Part shown: positions 18,021 to 27,005 of the stretch, piece by piece
How positions within the stretch are numbered: position 1 is the first letter of the stretch
Layout of the letters: every line of letters starts with the position of its first letter
Source: Deltaproteobacteria bacterium
GTDB taxonomy: Bacteria; Desulfobacterota; Desulfuromonadia; Geobacterales; Geobacteraceae
DNA length: 64,000 bases
Direction: 5' to 3'
Assembly: GCA_021847245.1 (NCBI GenBank)
Contig: JAJZUC010000005.1
Span: 1-64,000 of the forward strand
Made by a program: the position numbers and the translations under genes
Notes under the pieces: generated by a model
Database searches by the model: none
Seen by the model: the letters and a program-made list of their open reading frames with translations, nothing else
Told to the model about the DNA's origin: nothing

Positions 18021-19049
18021 ATGGAACTGCAGATTACCTGGTTCGTGCTCTGGGGTGTTCTCTGGGCGGTCTACTTCATGCTCGACGGCTTCGTCCTCGG
18101 CACCGGCATCCTCCACAATTTCCTGGCCCGGACCGACGGCGAGAAGCGGGTCCTCATCAATACGATCGGCCCGGTCTGGGACGGCAACGAGGTCTGGCTG
18201 ATCACCGCCGGCGGCGCCACCTTCGCCGCGTTCCCGACCACCTATGCGCTGATGTTCAGCTATCTCTACACGGCGCTGCTGCTCCTGCTCTTCGCGCTCA
18301 TCGTCCGCGGGGTCTCCTTCGAGTTCCGCGGCAAGGTCGAGGGAGAGGGGTGGAAACGGGGCTGGGACATGGCGATCCAGGTGTCGAGCTTTCTCCCGGC
18401 GCTCCTGTTCGGCGTTGCCTTCGGCAACATCTTCATGGGGCTCCCCATGGATGCCGCCGGCTACCACGGCTCGCTCCTCTCGCTGCTCAACCCCTATGGC
18501 CTGCTGACCGGCGTCCTCTTCGTGCTCCTCTTCACGGTGCACGGCGCGCTGTACCTGGCGGTGAAAACCGTCGGCGACCTGAGCGCCCGCGCCAAGGCCC
18601 TCGCCGACAAGGTCTGGCCGGCACTCCTTGTGGTGGCGGTCGCCTTCCTGGCCTACACCAAATTTGCCACCGGGCTCTTCGACAACTACCTCTCGGCGCC
18701 TCTTCTCTTTGTCGTCCCGCTCCTGGCGGTGACGGCGCTTCTGGCCACGAGAATCCTCTCCGCCAGGGGGGCGACGCCGGGCGCCTTCGCGGCCTCCTGC
18801 GTGACGGTCCTGATGGTGGTCGCCACCGGTGTCACCGGACTCTTCCCGAACCTGATCCCGTCGAGCCTCGACCCGAACTTCAGTCTGACGATCTACAACT
18901 CTTCGTCGAGCCCCTACACCCTGAAGCTCATGACCATCGTCGCCTTCATCTTCGTGCCGATCGTCATTGCCTACAAGATCTGGGTCTACCGGATCTTTCG
19001 GGCGCCGGTGACGGAGGCCGAGGTCCTGGGGGACAAGAACGCCTACTGA
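18021..19049 (+). CDS. cydB: Cytochrome bd-type quinol oxidase subunit II
   Basis: 342 aa, polytopic. The N-terminus WFVLWGVLWAVYFMLDGFVLGTGIL and GPVWDGNEVWLITAGGATFAAFP are signatures of CydB. It forms the heterodimeric oxidase with CydA. No cydC/cydD or small cydX-type ORF is apparent; the 3' end is followed closely by a terminator. Confidence 0.97.
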   Translation: MELQITWFVLWGVLWAVYFMLDGFVLGTGILHNFLARTDGEKRVLINTIGPVWDGNEVWLITAGGATFAAFPTTYALMFSYLYTALLLLLFALIVRGVSFEFRGKVEGEGWKRGWDMAIQVSSFLPALLFGVAFGNIFMGLPMDAAGYHGSLLSLLNPYGLLTGVLFVLLFTVHGALYLAVKTVGDLSARAKALADKVWPALLVVAVAFLAYTKFATGLFDNYLSAPLLFVVPLLAVTALLATRILSARGATPGAFAASCVTVLMVVATGVTGLFPNLIPSSLDPNFSLTIYNSSSSPYTLKLMTIVAFIFVPIVIAYKIWVYRIFRAPVTEAEVLGDKNAY

Positions 19050-19066
19050 TCCATAACCGCTGTGAG

Positions 19067-19104
19067 AACGAAAAAAGCCTGCGTGACTGCAGGCTTTTTT
19101 CGTT
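19067..19104. terminator. Intrinsic terminator after cydAB
   Basis: AACGAAAAAAGCCTGC, loop GTGACT, GCAGGCTTTTTTCGTT: a perfect 16-bp stem with A and T runs, able to work in both directions. Confidence 0.93.
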
Positions 19105-19255
19105 GTATAGTACGCCCCTCTTATTGCCCCCCGCCGACAAGCATAATCTCTGTCGAAAAGAATCATTTTTCGGTAAACCGGCGGCATTTCCGGCCGATAA
19201 TAATTAACAGGACCAGGACGGACTCCCCGCCGCCTCCCCAATTTCGTGAGCTGCC

Positions 19256-20620
19256 ATGGCAGACGTCGTTGCCCATAAACTCCTCAGGACCTTCTTCAGA
19301 CGCAGCTTCTGGATTACGGTCATCCTTGCGCTGATCCTGTCGGGGGTCGTTCCCCTGATCATCTACCGCTATCATCTCCACCAGTATCAGGTGGAATCGG
19401 CGGCTCTGCTCCACCGCTTCATCGAGAAGGAAATCTGCTTCAGTCCCCACGATCTGCTCGAAAACCCGAAGAGTCTGGAGGCGACGGTTTCCAACATCAA
19501 CGTCTTCATGGAGTTCGGGGACCTGGTCGAGTTCAAGCTCTGGTCGGCCGACGGCACCCTCATCCATGCCTATCGCGCCCAGGATCTCGTCGGTCACCGG
19601 TTCCCCGGCAACGAGCGCCTGATGGAAACGGTGCGCACCGGCCGGACCTTCGTGGAGATCGAGGATACCCGCGACAGTGAAAACCTCAACCTGAAGGAGT
19701 TCGGCACCCTGGTCGAGATGTACGCGCCGGTAGTCGTCGACGGGACGGTGCAGGGGGCGGTGGAGGTCTATCGCAAGGCGCCGAAGTTCGAGCTCCTCAC
19801 GGGGCACATCGTCCTGGTGGTCTCCATCGCGGTCATCATTTTCCTGCTCCTTTACATGCTGCTCTATGGCCGGTTCCGGGCCGCCGCCACGAGCCTCATT
19901 GATTACGACGAGAAGCTGCAGGACGCCTACCGTTCCCTGGGGCTCTCCTACTTCGACACCATCCGCAGCCTCATCAAGGCCCTGGAACTGCGGGACATGG
20001 AGACGGAGGGTCATTCGGAACGGGTGGTCGCCGTCTCTCTCCACATCGGCGAGCGGCTCGGGATTCCGGAGGACGAGCTCGACAAGCTGGTGCTCGGCTC
20101 CTACCTACACGACATCGGCAAGATCGGGGTTCCCGACTCGATCCTTCTCAAGCCCGGCGGGCTCACCTCCGAGGAGGGAGCGGTCATACGCTCCCACGTG
20201 GAGAAGGGGCTTGAGATCATCGGCACCATCGAGTTCCTCGGTCCGGCGGCCGAGGTGGTCCGTTACCACCACGAGAAATGGGACGGCTCCGGCTACAGCG
20301 CCGGCCTCAAGGGTACTGAAATCCCGCTGGCGGCCCGAATCTTCGCGGTGGTCGACGTCTTCGACGCCCTGATCAGCAACCGCCCCTACCGCAGCCCCAT
20401 GTCGTTCGAAGAGGCGCAGGCGATGATCCTGGCGGGGCGGGGGGGCCATTTCGACCCGCAGGTCGTGGATGTCTTCCTGGAGATCGGGCGGGAGGAGTTC
20501 GAGGCGCTGAAGAAGGAGATCGCCGGGTGCGGCATCCATCACACGGTCAATGCCGCGGTCGAAAACATTCTCTGCCGGCTGAACGTCGTCGCGGATGCGG
20601 AGACGAAGCGCGGCGTCTGA
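19256..20620 (+). CDS. Membrane HD-GYP domain protein (cyclic-di-GMP phosphodiesterase family)
   Basis: 454 aa. Two transmembrane segments (FWITVILALILSGVVPLIIY near residue 20 and IVLVVSIAVIIFLLLYMLLYG near 190) enclose a periplasmic sensor domain of about 150 residues. The cytoplasmic C-terminus is an HD-GYP domain: SYLHDIGKIGVPDSILLKPGGLT, HVEKGLEII, and HHEKWDGSGYSAGLKGTEIPLAARI. The usual GYP tripeptide reads GYS here, while the HD and other metal ligands are kept. HD-GYP proteins hydrolyse cyclic di-GMP (or cGAMP in some). The substitution may weaken activity or partner binding. It is monocistronic, between terminators. Confidence 0.9.
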   Translation: MADVVAHKLLRTFFRRSFWITVILALILSGVVPLIIYRYHLHQYQVESAALLHRFIEKEICFSPHDLLENPKSLEATVSNINVFMEFGDLVEFKLWSADGTLIHAYRAQDLVGHRFPGNERLMETVRTGRTFVEIEDTRDSENLNLKEFGTLVEMYAPVVVDGTVQGAVEVYRKAPKFELLTGHIVLVVSIAVIIFLLLYMLLYGRFRAAATSLIDYDEKLQDAYRSLGLSYFDTIRSLIKALELRDMETEGHSERVVAVSLHIGERLGIPEDELDKLVLGSYLHDIGKIGVPDSILLKPGGLTSEEGAVIRSHVEKGLEIIGTIEFLGPAAEVVRYHHEKWDGSGYSAGLKGTEIPLAARIFAVVDVFDALISNRPYRSPMSFEEAQAMILAGRGGHFDPQVVDVFLEIGREEFEALKKEIAGCGIHHTVNAAVENILCRLNVVADAETKRGV

Positions 20621-20645
20621 GTCCCGCTGGCATGGAACAGGGAAA

Positions 20646-20685
20646 AACGAAAGGGTGCGACACAGGTGCGCACCCTTTCGTTTTT
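20646..20685 (+). terminator. Intrinsic terminator after the HD-GYP gene
   Basis: AACGAAAGGGTGCG, a 9-nt loop, CGCACCCTTTCGTT then TTT. The stem is 14 bp and perfect. It lies between convergent genes and may serve both. Confidence 0.9.
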
Positions 20686-20710
20686 CGAGGGAACCGTCGA
20701 TCTCGCCGTG

Positions 20711-21208
20711 CTACTCGCGGACGTAAATGTCCATGTCCGACTCGTGGACCATCGTCATGAGCCGGGCGTACTCCGATTCGATCATCTCGTAGTGGTTGCG
20801 GGTCTCCCGGGCGTTGAGCTCGAAGATGGCGCGGGCCTCGGGATCGGCTATCTGCGCCGCGGTCTCCCGGAGGTTCTTTTCCAGGTTCAGCTCTTTCTCC
20901 ATGGCGAGCTCAAGCGCCATCTGCTCGTTGAAGTCCGAACTTATCGCCCTGGCCATGGAAACCGTCCAACTCGATTCCTCGTCTGGAGGGGCGTCCATGA
21001 ACTCGTCGAAGTCCGGGATGTCGCCTCCCTTGTAGACCCGGAAAAAGTGGCCGGCGTGCTCGCGTTCCTCCCTGGCCAGGAGCTCGAACACCCTTATGGC
21101 GTCCCGCTCCTTCATCTGCTTTGCGCCGAGCTCGTAGAAATTCATGGCGTCCTTCTCGGTCTGGATCGATTTTCTGATGGCTTCCTGTACATCGATTTCC
21201 TCTGGCAT
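20711..21208 (-). CDS. Ferritin-like diiron protein (rubrerythrin-type, no rubredoxin domain)
   Basis: 165 aa, fully helical. Carboxylate/His motifs of a four-helix diiron protein are visible: SIQTEKDAMNFYELGAKQ with LAREEREHAGHFF in the first half, and ALELAMEKELNLEKNL with LNARETRNHYEMIE in the second. The C-terminal rubredoxin domain of classical rubrerythrin is absent. Such proteins usually detoxify peroxide or handle iron in anaerobes. A good GGAGGG lies upstream of the start. It is transcribed alone, divergent from prpB. Confidence 0.82.
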   Translation of the reverse strand: MPEEIDVQEAIRKSIQTEKDAMNFYELGAKQMKERDAIRVFELLAREEREHAGHFFRVYKGGDIPDFDEFMDAPPDEESSWTVSMARAISSDFNEQMALELAMEKELNLEKNLRETAAQIADPEARAIFELNARETRNHYEMIESEYARLMTMVHESDMDIYVRE

Positions 21209-21365
21209 GTATTTTCCCTCCTCCGGTTGGTGGTGTATACGGGGTGGTTACGGATAACCTTAGCGGATAATGCGGCGGTGTCAAATGGGGGGTAGACGTG
21301 GGACGGCGCCTTGTTTCGCCCTGTTTCCCGTGTAAACTGTAAACGAAACTTCGGGAGGGGAGACG

Positions 21366-22253
21366 ATGGAACCACGCACGCCGGGGGAGATGCTGCGCGC
21401 CGCCCTCGATCGGGAAACGCCGCTCCAGGTGGTGGGGGCGATCAATGCCTACACGGCCATCATGGCGGAGCGCTGCGGCTTTCGCGCCCTCTATCTTTCG
21501 GGGGCGGGGGTGGCCAACGCCTGTTTCGGACTGCCGGACCTGGGGATGACCACCCTCACCGACGTCCTGGAGGAGGTGCGGCGGATCACCGGTGTCAGCC
21601 GGCTGCCGCTCCTGGTCGATGCGGATACCGGATGGGGGCACGCCTTCATGATCGGCCGGACGGTGCGGGAGATGATCCGGGCCGGCGCCGCCGCCATCCA
21701 CATCGAGGACCAGGTGGCGGCCAAGCGGTGCGGCCACCGCCCCGGCAAGGCGCTCGTCCCGACCGCCGAGATGGTCGACCGGATCAGGGCCGCGGTCGAT
21801 GCCCGCACCGACCCTGCCTTCGTCATCATGGCCCGCACCGACGCCCTGGCGACCGAGGGGGTGGAGGGGGCCATCGAGCGGGCCTGCCGCTATCGGGAGG
21901 CGGGAGCCGACATGCTTTTCCCCGAGGCCCTCACGGAGCTTGACCAGTACCGGCGCTTCGCCGGGGCGGCCGGCATCCCGGTGCTCGCCAACATGACCGA
22001 ATTCGGCGTCACCCCCCTCTACACCCGCGAGGAACTGGCCTCGGCCGGGGTCTCCCTCATCCTCTATCCGCTCTCGGCCTTCCGCGCCATGAACGCGGCG
22101 GCCCTCCGGGTCCTGCGGGCGATCCGGGAGGAGGGGAGCCAGCGGGGGGTGGTGGAGACCATGCAGACGCGGGAGGAACTCTACACCTTTCTCGGCTACC
22201 ACGACTACGAGCGCAGGCTCGATGAGCTCTTCGGAAAGGAGGAGAAGCCATGA
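21366..22253 (+). CDS. prpB: 2-methylisocitrate lyase (PEP mutase/ICL superfamily)
   Basis: 295 aa. Signature elements of the family: [58 protein letters not shown] (the K-R-C-G-H catalytic loop) and IMARTDALA. PrpB cleaves 2-methylisocitrate to pyruvate and succinate in the methylcitrate cycle of propionate oxidation. Assignment to PrpB rather than another lyase of the superfamily rests on the sequence and on the adjoining citrate-synthase-type gene, whose start overlaps its stop by 4 bp. Confidence 0.9.
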   Translation: MEPRTPGEMLRAALDRETPLQVVGAINAYTAIMAERCGFRALYLSGAGVANACFGLPDLGMTTLTDVLEEVRRITGVSRLPLLVDADTGWGHAFMIGRTVREMIRAGAAAIHIEDQVAAKRCGHRPGKALVPTAEMVDRIRAAVDARTDPAFVIMARTDALATEGVEGAIERACRYREAGADMLFPEALTELDQYRRFAGAAGIPVLANMTEFGVTPLYTREELASAGVSLILYPLSAFRAMNAAALRVLRAIREEGSQRGVVETMQTREELYTFLGYHDYERRLDELFGKEEKP

Positions 22254-23380
22254 ACGGACCATCGGTTTCGTACAGCCCCGGCCTCGAAGGGGTCATCGCT
22301 GGAAAGACGGCCATCAGCACGGTGGGAAAGAAGGGAAAGGGGCTCAACTACCGCGGATACTCCATCTACGATCTGGCCGAGCAGGCCGCGTTCGAGGAGG
22401 TGGCCCACCTCCTGATCCACGGCAGGCTTCCCGCAACGGGAGAGCTCGACGCCTACCGGGCGCGGCTCAAGGGGTTGCGCGGCCTCCCCGTCGCTCTGAA
22501 AAGGGTCCTGGAGCAGCTTCCCGCCACGGCCCACCCGATGGATGTGCTTCGCACCGCCTGCTCGGCCCTCGGCACCATGGAGCCCGAAGGGGAGGGGCGC
22601 GACCAGTATGCCATCGCCGACCGGCTCGTCGCCTCGTTCCCCTCCATGCTCCTCTACTGGCATCATTTCCACGCGGGGGGAAGGGCGGTTGACACGGAGA
22701 CGGACGAGGAGAGCCTTGCCGGCCATTTCCTCTTTCTCCTCCACGGGAGCAGGCCGGTGGAACTCCACCGCCGGATGCTGGACTCCTCCCTCATCCTCTA
22801 CGCCGAGCACGAATTCAACGCCTCCACCTTCTCCGCCCGGGTCACCGCCTCCACCCTTCCCGACTTCTACGCCGCCGTCACCTCGGCCATCGGCACCCTG
22901 CGGGGCCCCCTCCACGGCGGCGCCAACGAGGAGGCGATGAAGCTCATCACCCGTTTCCGCTCGCCTGAGGAGGCGGAGCGGGGGCTCCTCGCCATGCTCG
23001 CCCGCAAGGAGAAGATCATGGGGTTCGGCCACCGGGTCTACAAGGAGGCCGACCCCCGCTCGCGGGTGATCAAGGAGTGGTCCCGGCGCCTCGGCGAGGC
23101 GGCCGGCGACATGACCCTCTTTGCCGTCTCCGAGCGGATCGAGGAGGTGATGCTCCGCGAGAAGCGGCTCTACCCGAACCTCGACTTCTACAGCGCCTCC
23201 GCCTATCACCTGGCCGGGATCCCGACCCCCATGTTCACCCCCGTCTTCGTCTTCGCCCGGATCGCCGGCTGGTCGGCCCACATCATCGAGCAGCGGGCCG
23301 ACAACCGGATCTTCCGCCCCGTCGCCGATTACGTCGGGCCGGAGCCGATGGCGTTCGTGCCGCTCGGGGAGCGGGGGTGA
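22250..23380 (+). CDS. prpC: 2-methylcitrate synthase / citrate synthase family
   Basis: 376 aa. Citrate-synthase active-site elements are present: [12 protein letters not shown] (His), [15 protein letters not shown] (His and Arg) and [19 protein letters not shown] (Asp). The start overlaps prpB, with GGAGGAGAAG upstream, so the two enzymes are made together: PrpC condenses propionyl-CoA with oxaloacetate and PrpB performs the last cleavage. No prpD or acnD is in the window, so the dehydratase step must be encoded elsewhere. The length and motifs alone could also fit an ordinary citrate synthase. Confidence 0.88.
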   Translation: MNGPSVSYSPGLEGVIAGKTAISTVGKKGKGLNYRGYSIYDLAEQAAFEEVAHLLIHGRLPATGELDAYRARLKGLRGLPVALKRVLEQLPATAHPMDVLRTACSALGTMEPEGEGRDQYAIADRLVASFPSMLLYWHHFHAGGRAVDTETDEESLAGHFLFLLHGSRPVELHRRMLDSSLILYAEHEFNASTFSARVTASTLPDFYAAVTSAIGTLRGPLHGGANEEAMKLITRFRSPEEAERGLLAMLARKEKIMGFGHRVYKEADPRSRVIKEWSRRLGEAAGDMTLFAVSERIEEVMLREKRLYPNLDFYSASAYHLAGIPTPMFTPVFVFARIAGWSAHIIEQRADNRIFRPVADYVGPEPMAFVPLGERG

Positions 23381-23399
23381 GAACCGCTCTCGACCCGAT

Positions 23400-23654
23400 T
23401 CAGAAACCAAGCGGGCTCCTTGCCTCCTTCTCCGTCCTGACCGGCACGCAGTGGGTGTAGATCATGGTCATTTTCAAGCTGGAGTGCCCCCCGGCCTGGT
23501 GCAGGAAGGAAGCGCGCCGGATGGGGGAGTTCGCCGGGCAGATGGTGGAGGAGATCCTGGCGCCACGTCCTGGTGCATCTGCGCAAGGCCCAGAGCACCA
23601 TAGTACAGCCTCCTTTCGGTTACCTGTAATATGATGCAACGTTTTCCTGGCCAT
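23400..23654 (-). pseudogene. Remnant of a tyrosine recombinase (integrase) C-terminus
   Basis: The minus-strand frame contains GGHSSLKMTMIYTHCVPVRTEKEARSPL, which closely resembles the C-terminal end of integron/phage-type tyrosine recombinases (usually LGHSSVKTTMIYTHVL...RSPLD, including the catalytic His and Tyr). The upstream part of the frame is garbled (FLHQAG and preceding residues), indicating frameshifts and loss of most of the gene. It marks an old integration event between prpC and the bacterioferritin gene. The remaining 23655-23803 sequence holds no further gene. Confidence 0.65.
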
Positions 23655-23803
23655 ACCTCCTTCGGTTACATTTAATTTGAGTTAATTCCCCGGCAAGAAG
23701 ACGCCTTGACCTTTGGCAAGACTCTGCTTCACTTAACAGAGGACGGCAGTATGGGTGACAGCCTTCCTGTCGTGATCTATCCAGAGTTGAAGGGAGGGTA
23801 TCC

Positions 23804-24271
23804 ATGAAAGGGAATGAAACGATTATCGAGCACCTGAATGCGCGCCTCGCCGAGGAACTGACGGCGGTCAACCAGTATTTCGTCCATGCCGAGATGTGCG
23901 AAAACTGGAAGTACGAACGGCTCCACGCCGTGATCAGGAAGCGTTCCATCGACGAGATGAAGCATGCCGAGAAGCTGATCGCCCGTATTCTGTTTCTCGA
24001 AGGGAAGCCGATTGTCAGCAATCTCAACAAGATTCACATCGGTGCCGAGATCCCCAGGATGCACGAATACGACCACGCCGCCGAGGAAGCGGCGATCCGG
24101 GGGTACAACGACAGCATCCGGGTGGCGGTGGAGCTGGGGGACAACGGGACGCGGGAACTGCTCGAATCGATCCTCAGAGAGGAAGAGGGGCATATCGACG
24201 TGATCGAGGCCCAACTCGACCAGATCAAGCAGATGGGGGTCCCGAACTATCTCGGGGAACAGATCGATTAG
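23804..24271 (+). CDS. bfr: Bacterioferritin
   Basis: 155 aa, starting MKGNETIIEHLNARLAEELTAVNQYFVHAEM. The ferroxidase ligands known from E. coli Bfr are all in register: Glu18, Glu51, His54, Glu94, Glu127 and His130. The haem-binding Met52 (SIDEMKHAEK) is also conserved, so this is a true haem-containing bacterioferritin rather than a Dps or plain ferritin. It stores iron as a 24-mer shell. GGAGGG precedes the start, and it is monocistronic with a strong terminator directly behind it. Confidence 0.97.
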   Translation: MKGNETIIEHLNARLAEELTAVNQYFVHAEMCENWKYERLHAVIRKRSIDEMKHAEKLIARILFLEGKPIVSNLNKIHIGAEIPRMHEYDHAAEEAAIRGYNDSIRVAVELGDNGTRELLESILREEEGHIDVIEAQLDQIKQMGVPNYLGEQID

Positions 24272-24273
24272 GA

Positions 24274-24305
24274 ATGACAAAGCCCGCATCTGCGGGCTTT
24301 GTCAT
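24274..24305. terminator. Bidirectional intrinsic terminator after bfr
   Basis: ATGACAAAGCCCGCA, loop TC, TGCGGGCTTTGTCAT: a perfect 15-bp stem between convergent genes. Confidence 0.9.
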
Positions 24306-24309
24306 GTTT

Positions 24310-24570
24310 CTACCGAAGGTATTCGAGGACGAACGCCTGCACCTCGCCGGATTCGCGTCCGGCGGCCTCCTGCCGCTCCTCCGGGGTCATCAGCTCGTGG
24401 AGGATCTTCCGTGCCCGCTTGCGGCTGCCGGCAATGGCCTCCGTCATCCGGCAGAGGATGTTGACGGGCAATCCGGCGCGGTATCCCTCCACCAGCTTGG
24501 CGATTTCATCGCGCTGCTGTGCGCTGCTCCACGTCTTGTAGAGTGATGCTCCCAGATCTGCGTGCAACAT
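24310..24570 (-). CDS. Hypothetical small helical protein
   Basis: 86 aa from the internal ATG (MLHADLGASLYKTWSSAQQRDEIAKLVEGYRAG); the ORF-track start 165 nt upstream would overlap the divergent CapA-like leader and is not supported. GGAGGAGAGC lies upstream of the chosen start. The protein is hydrophilic and Arg/Glu-rich with no signal peptide or transmembrane segment. I do not recognise a domain. Its convergent terminator is shared with bfr. Confidence 0.6.
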   Translation of the reverse strand: MLHADLGASLYKTWSSAQQRDEIAKLVEGYRAGLPVNILCRMTEAIAGSRKRARKILHELMTPEERQEAAGRESGEVQAFVLEYLR

Positions 24571-24733
24571 GCTCTCCTCCTCCCCGATGGTGGTGCCCGC
24601 GGGTCGTGATATCGTGCAACAGGATGGCCCAGCATACTGCATGGCGCCTGGAGCGTCCAGCGTTTTTCCGCTGCAATCCGGGAGGGAACCCGGCAGGGGC
24701 GGAAGGGGGCGGGGATTGAAAAGGGAAACTGCC

Positions 24734-25912
24734 ATGGAGAGCCCGGAGCAGCTCGGAGCCCCAACGGAGCGGATTCAGCCCCAGGCCATCTTCACGCTCT
24801 TTCTGTGCGGCGATTGCATGACCGGCCGGGGGATCGACCAGATCCTCCCCCATCCCGTCCCACCCCATCTGTTCGAGCCGTACGTAAGGGATGCCCGCCG
24901 GTACGTGGAGCTTGCCGAGCGTCACAACGGCCCGATACCTCGGAATGCACCCTTCGGCTACGTGTGGGGAGATGCGCTTGTGGAGCTGCGGCTCAGGGCG
25001 CCGGACGTGAGGATCGTCAACCTGGAGACGGCCGTTACGACCAGCGAGGAACACTGGCCGGGGAAAGGGATCCACTACCGGATGCATCCCGCGAACGCCC
25101 CGGTTCTGACAGCGGCGGCGCTCGATGTCTGTGCCCTTGCCAACAACCACGTGCTCGACTGGGGGTATCCGGGGCTTGCGGAGACCGTCGAGACCCTCCG
25201 GCATGCGGGGGTGCGGTGGGCCGGTGCCGGGCGCGATCTGGCGGCGGCAGAGGCGCCTGCTTTCGTGGAGCTTCCCGGAAGGGGGAGGGTGCTGGTCTTC
25301 TCCTTCGGCACCGAGTCGAGCGGCATTCCCGACGAATGGACGGCAGCCCCCGGACGGGCCGGCGTTAACCTCCTCCAGGATCTGTCCGGCCGTGCCGTCA
25401 CCCGCATCGGCAGGATGGTCCGCACTGTAAAGAGGCAAGGCGACATCGTGGTCGCCTCGATCCACTGGGGAGGAAACTGGGGGTACTCCGTGCCGGACGC
25501 GCACCGGGAGTTTGCCCGTCGCCTGATCGACGAAGCCGGGGTCGACCTGATCCACGGCCATTCCTCCCATCACGTGATGGGGATCGAGGTCTACCGGGAA
25601 AAGCTTGTCCTGTACGGCTGCGGCGACTTCATCACCGACTACGAGGGGATCGAGGGGTACGAGGAGTTTCGGGGAGAACTGCGGCTCATGTACTTCCCGC
25701 GGGTCGATGCGCTTACGGGGAGGCTTGCGGGGGTCGAGATGGTGCCGATGGAGATGCGCAACTTCCGGGTGAACAGGGCGGCGCCGCGGGACGCGCTTTG
25801 GCTGCGGGATCTGCTGAACCGCGAGGGAAAGCGCTTCGGCACGGGTGCCGAGCTTTCAGGCGATTCCACACTCGTTTTGCGGTGGGGAAAGCAGGCCGGG
25901 AATGGAAGGTGA
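24734..25912 (+). CDS. CapA-family protein (poly-gamma-glutamate capsule synthesis-type metallophosphatase)
   Basis: About 392 aa from ATG 24734. It has the CapA/PGA_cap features: FLCGDCMTGRGID, IVNLETAVT, LDVCALANNHVLDWGYPGL, VVASIHWGGNWGY, LIHGHSSHHVMGIEVYREKLVLYGCGDFI. These metal-binding Asp/Asn/His motifs belong to a calcineurin-like fold. There is no signal peptide or membrane anchor, unlike capsule-associated CapA, and no capsule gene nearby. It overlaps the start of rtcA by 11 bp, so a cytoplasmic role linked to RNA or phosphate-ester metabolism is conceivable. Confidence 0.85.
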   Translation: MESPEQLGAPTERIQPQAIFTLFLCGDCMTGRGIDQILPHPVPPHLFEPYVRDARRYVELAERHNGPIPRNAPFGYVWGDALVELRLRAPDVRIVNLETAVTTSEEHWPGKGIHYRMHPANAPVLTAAALDVCALANNHVLDWGYPGLAETVETLRHAGVRWAGAGRDLAAAEAPAFVELPGRGRVLVFSFGTESSGIPDEWTAAPGRAGVNLLQDLSGRAVTRIGRMVRTVKRQGDIVVASIHWGGNWGYSVPDAHREFARRLIDEAGVDLIHGHSSHHVMGIEVYREKLVLYGCGDFITDYEGIEGYEEFRGELRLMYFPRVDALTGRLAGVEMVPMEMRNFRVNRAAPRDALWLRDLLNREGKRFGTGAELSGDSTLVLRWGKQAGNGR

Positions 25913-26942
25913 GACGGTGATCGAGATTGACGGCAGTCACGGAGAGGGTGGGGGGCAGATCCTGCGCACCGCCCTTGCCCTGTCGTGCGTCACCGGTCAG
26001 CCGTTCCGGATCGCCGGCATCAGAAAGGGGCGGGAGAAGCCGGGGCTCATGCCCCAGCACCTGATGGCGGTCCGGGCCGCGGCGCGGGTCTCCGGCGCCC
26101 GGGTCACCGGCGACTCCCCCGGCTCCACCGACCTGGTCTTCGCCCCGGGGCCGGTGATACCCGGCGAGTTCCAGTTCGACATCGGGACGGCGGGCTCCGT
26201 CACCCTGGTTCTGCAGACCCTCATCCTGCCGCTTCTCCTTGCCTCCGGGCGAAGCACGGTGATCCTGACAGGGGGGACCCACGTGCCGTTCAGCCCACCT
26301 TACCACTATCTGGCCGAGGTTTTCGCCCCCCTGCTGGCGCGGATCGGGGGGAAGGTCCACCTTGCCATCGATTCCTACGGCTTCTATCCCCGCGGCGGCG
26401 GCCACGTGCGGTGCGTGGTGGAGCCGGCGCTCTCCCTTGCCCCCCTCGACATGACATCGCCGGGACGAGACCCGCGGGTGAGCGGGCTCTCCGTGGTTGC
26501 CAATCTCCCGTTCGCCATTGCCGAACGGCAGCGCCGCAGTGCCCTCGACACCCTCAGCGCTTCGGGAATCCGCGCCGAGATCTCTCTCCTCGATGCCCCT
26601 TCCCCGGGGAAGGGAACTTTTCTCTTTCTGCGGCGCCTGGCGGGGGAGCTGCCGTCGGGGTTCTCCGCCCTCGGTGCGCTCGGGAAACGGGCCGAGGCGG
26701 TGGGGGGCGAGGCGGCGGCAGAACTGGTGAGGCATCACCGGTCCGGGGCCTCCCTCGATCCGCATCTCGCCGACCAGGTGGTCCCCTACCTTGCACTGGC
26801 GCAGGGGGAATCGTCCTTTACCACTTCATGCGTTACCCGCCATCTCCTCACCAATCTCTGGGTCGTCGGGCAGTTCGTCGCGTTCCGGCATCGGGTCGAG
26901 GGGGAAGAGGGGGAGGTGGGGCGGGTTACGATCGGGCGTTGA
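25902..26942 (+). CDS. rtcA: RNA 3'-terminal phosphate cyclase
   Basis: 346 aa from ATG 25902; a GTG at 25917 preceded by AGGTGAG would give the more usual short N-terminus (IEIDGSHGEGGGQILRTALALS). The family signatures are clear: GEGGGQILR, the RPGL-like KGREKPGLMPQH block, FYPRGGGHV, and DPHLADQVVPYLALAQG near the C-terminus with the His that becomes adenylylated. RtcA converts 3'-phosphate ends of RNA to 2',3'-cyclic phosphates using ATP. No rtcB ligase or rtcR regulator is in the window; the only partner is the overlapping CapA-like gene. Confidence 0.95.
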   Translation: MEGETVIEIDGSHGEGGGQILRTALALSCVTGQPFRIAGIRKGREKPGLMPQHLMAVRAAARVSGARVTGDSPGSTDLVFAPGPVIPGEFQFDIGTAGSVTLVLQTLILPLLLASGRSTVILTGGTHVPFSPPYHYLAEVFAPLLARIGGKVHLAIDSYGFYPRGGGHVRCVVEPALSLAPLDMTSPGRDPRVSGLSVVANLPFAIAERQRRSALDTLSASGIRAEISLLDAPSPGKGTFLFLRRLAGELPSGFSALGALGKRAEAVGGEAAAELVRHHRSGASLDPHLADQVVPYLALAQGESSFTTSCVTRHLLTNLWVVGQFVAFRHRVEGEEGEVGRVTIGR

Positions 26943-26944
26943 CG

Positions 26945-26980
26945 AAAGAAGGCGTCCCCATTGCAGAGACGCCTTCTTCA
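26945..26980. terminator. Terminator hairpin between rtcA and gap
   Basis: GAAGGCGTC, an 11-nt loop, GACGCCTTC then TTC, between two convergent genes. The T-run is short but the flanking A-rich left side suits the minus strand. Confidence 0.7.
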
Positions 26981-27005
26981 TTTCCGCACCGTTGGCAGAA
27001 GCGGA

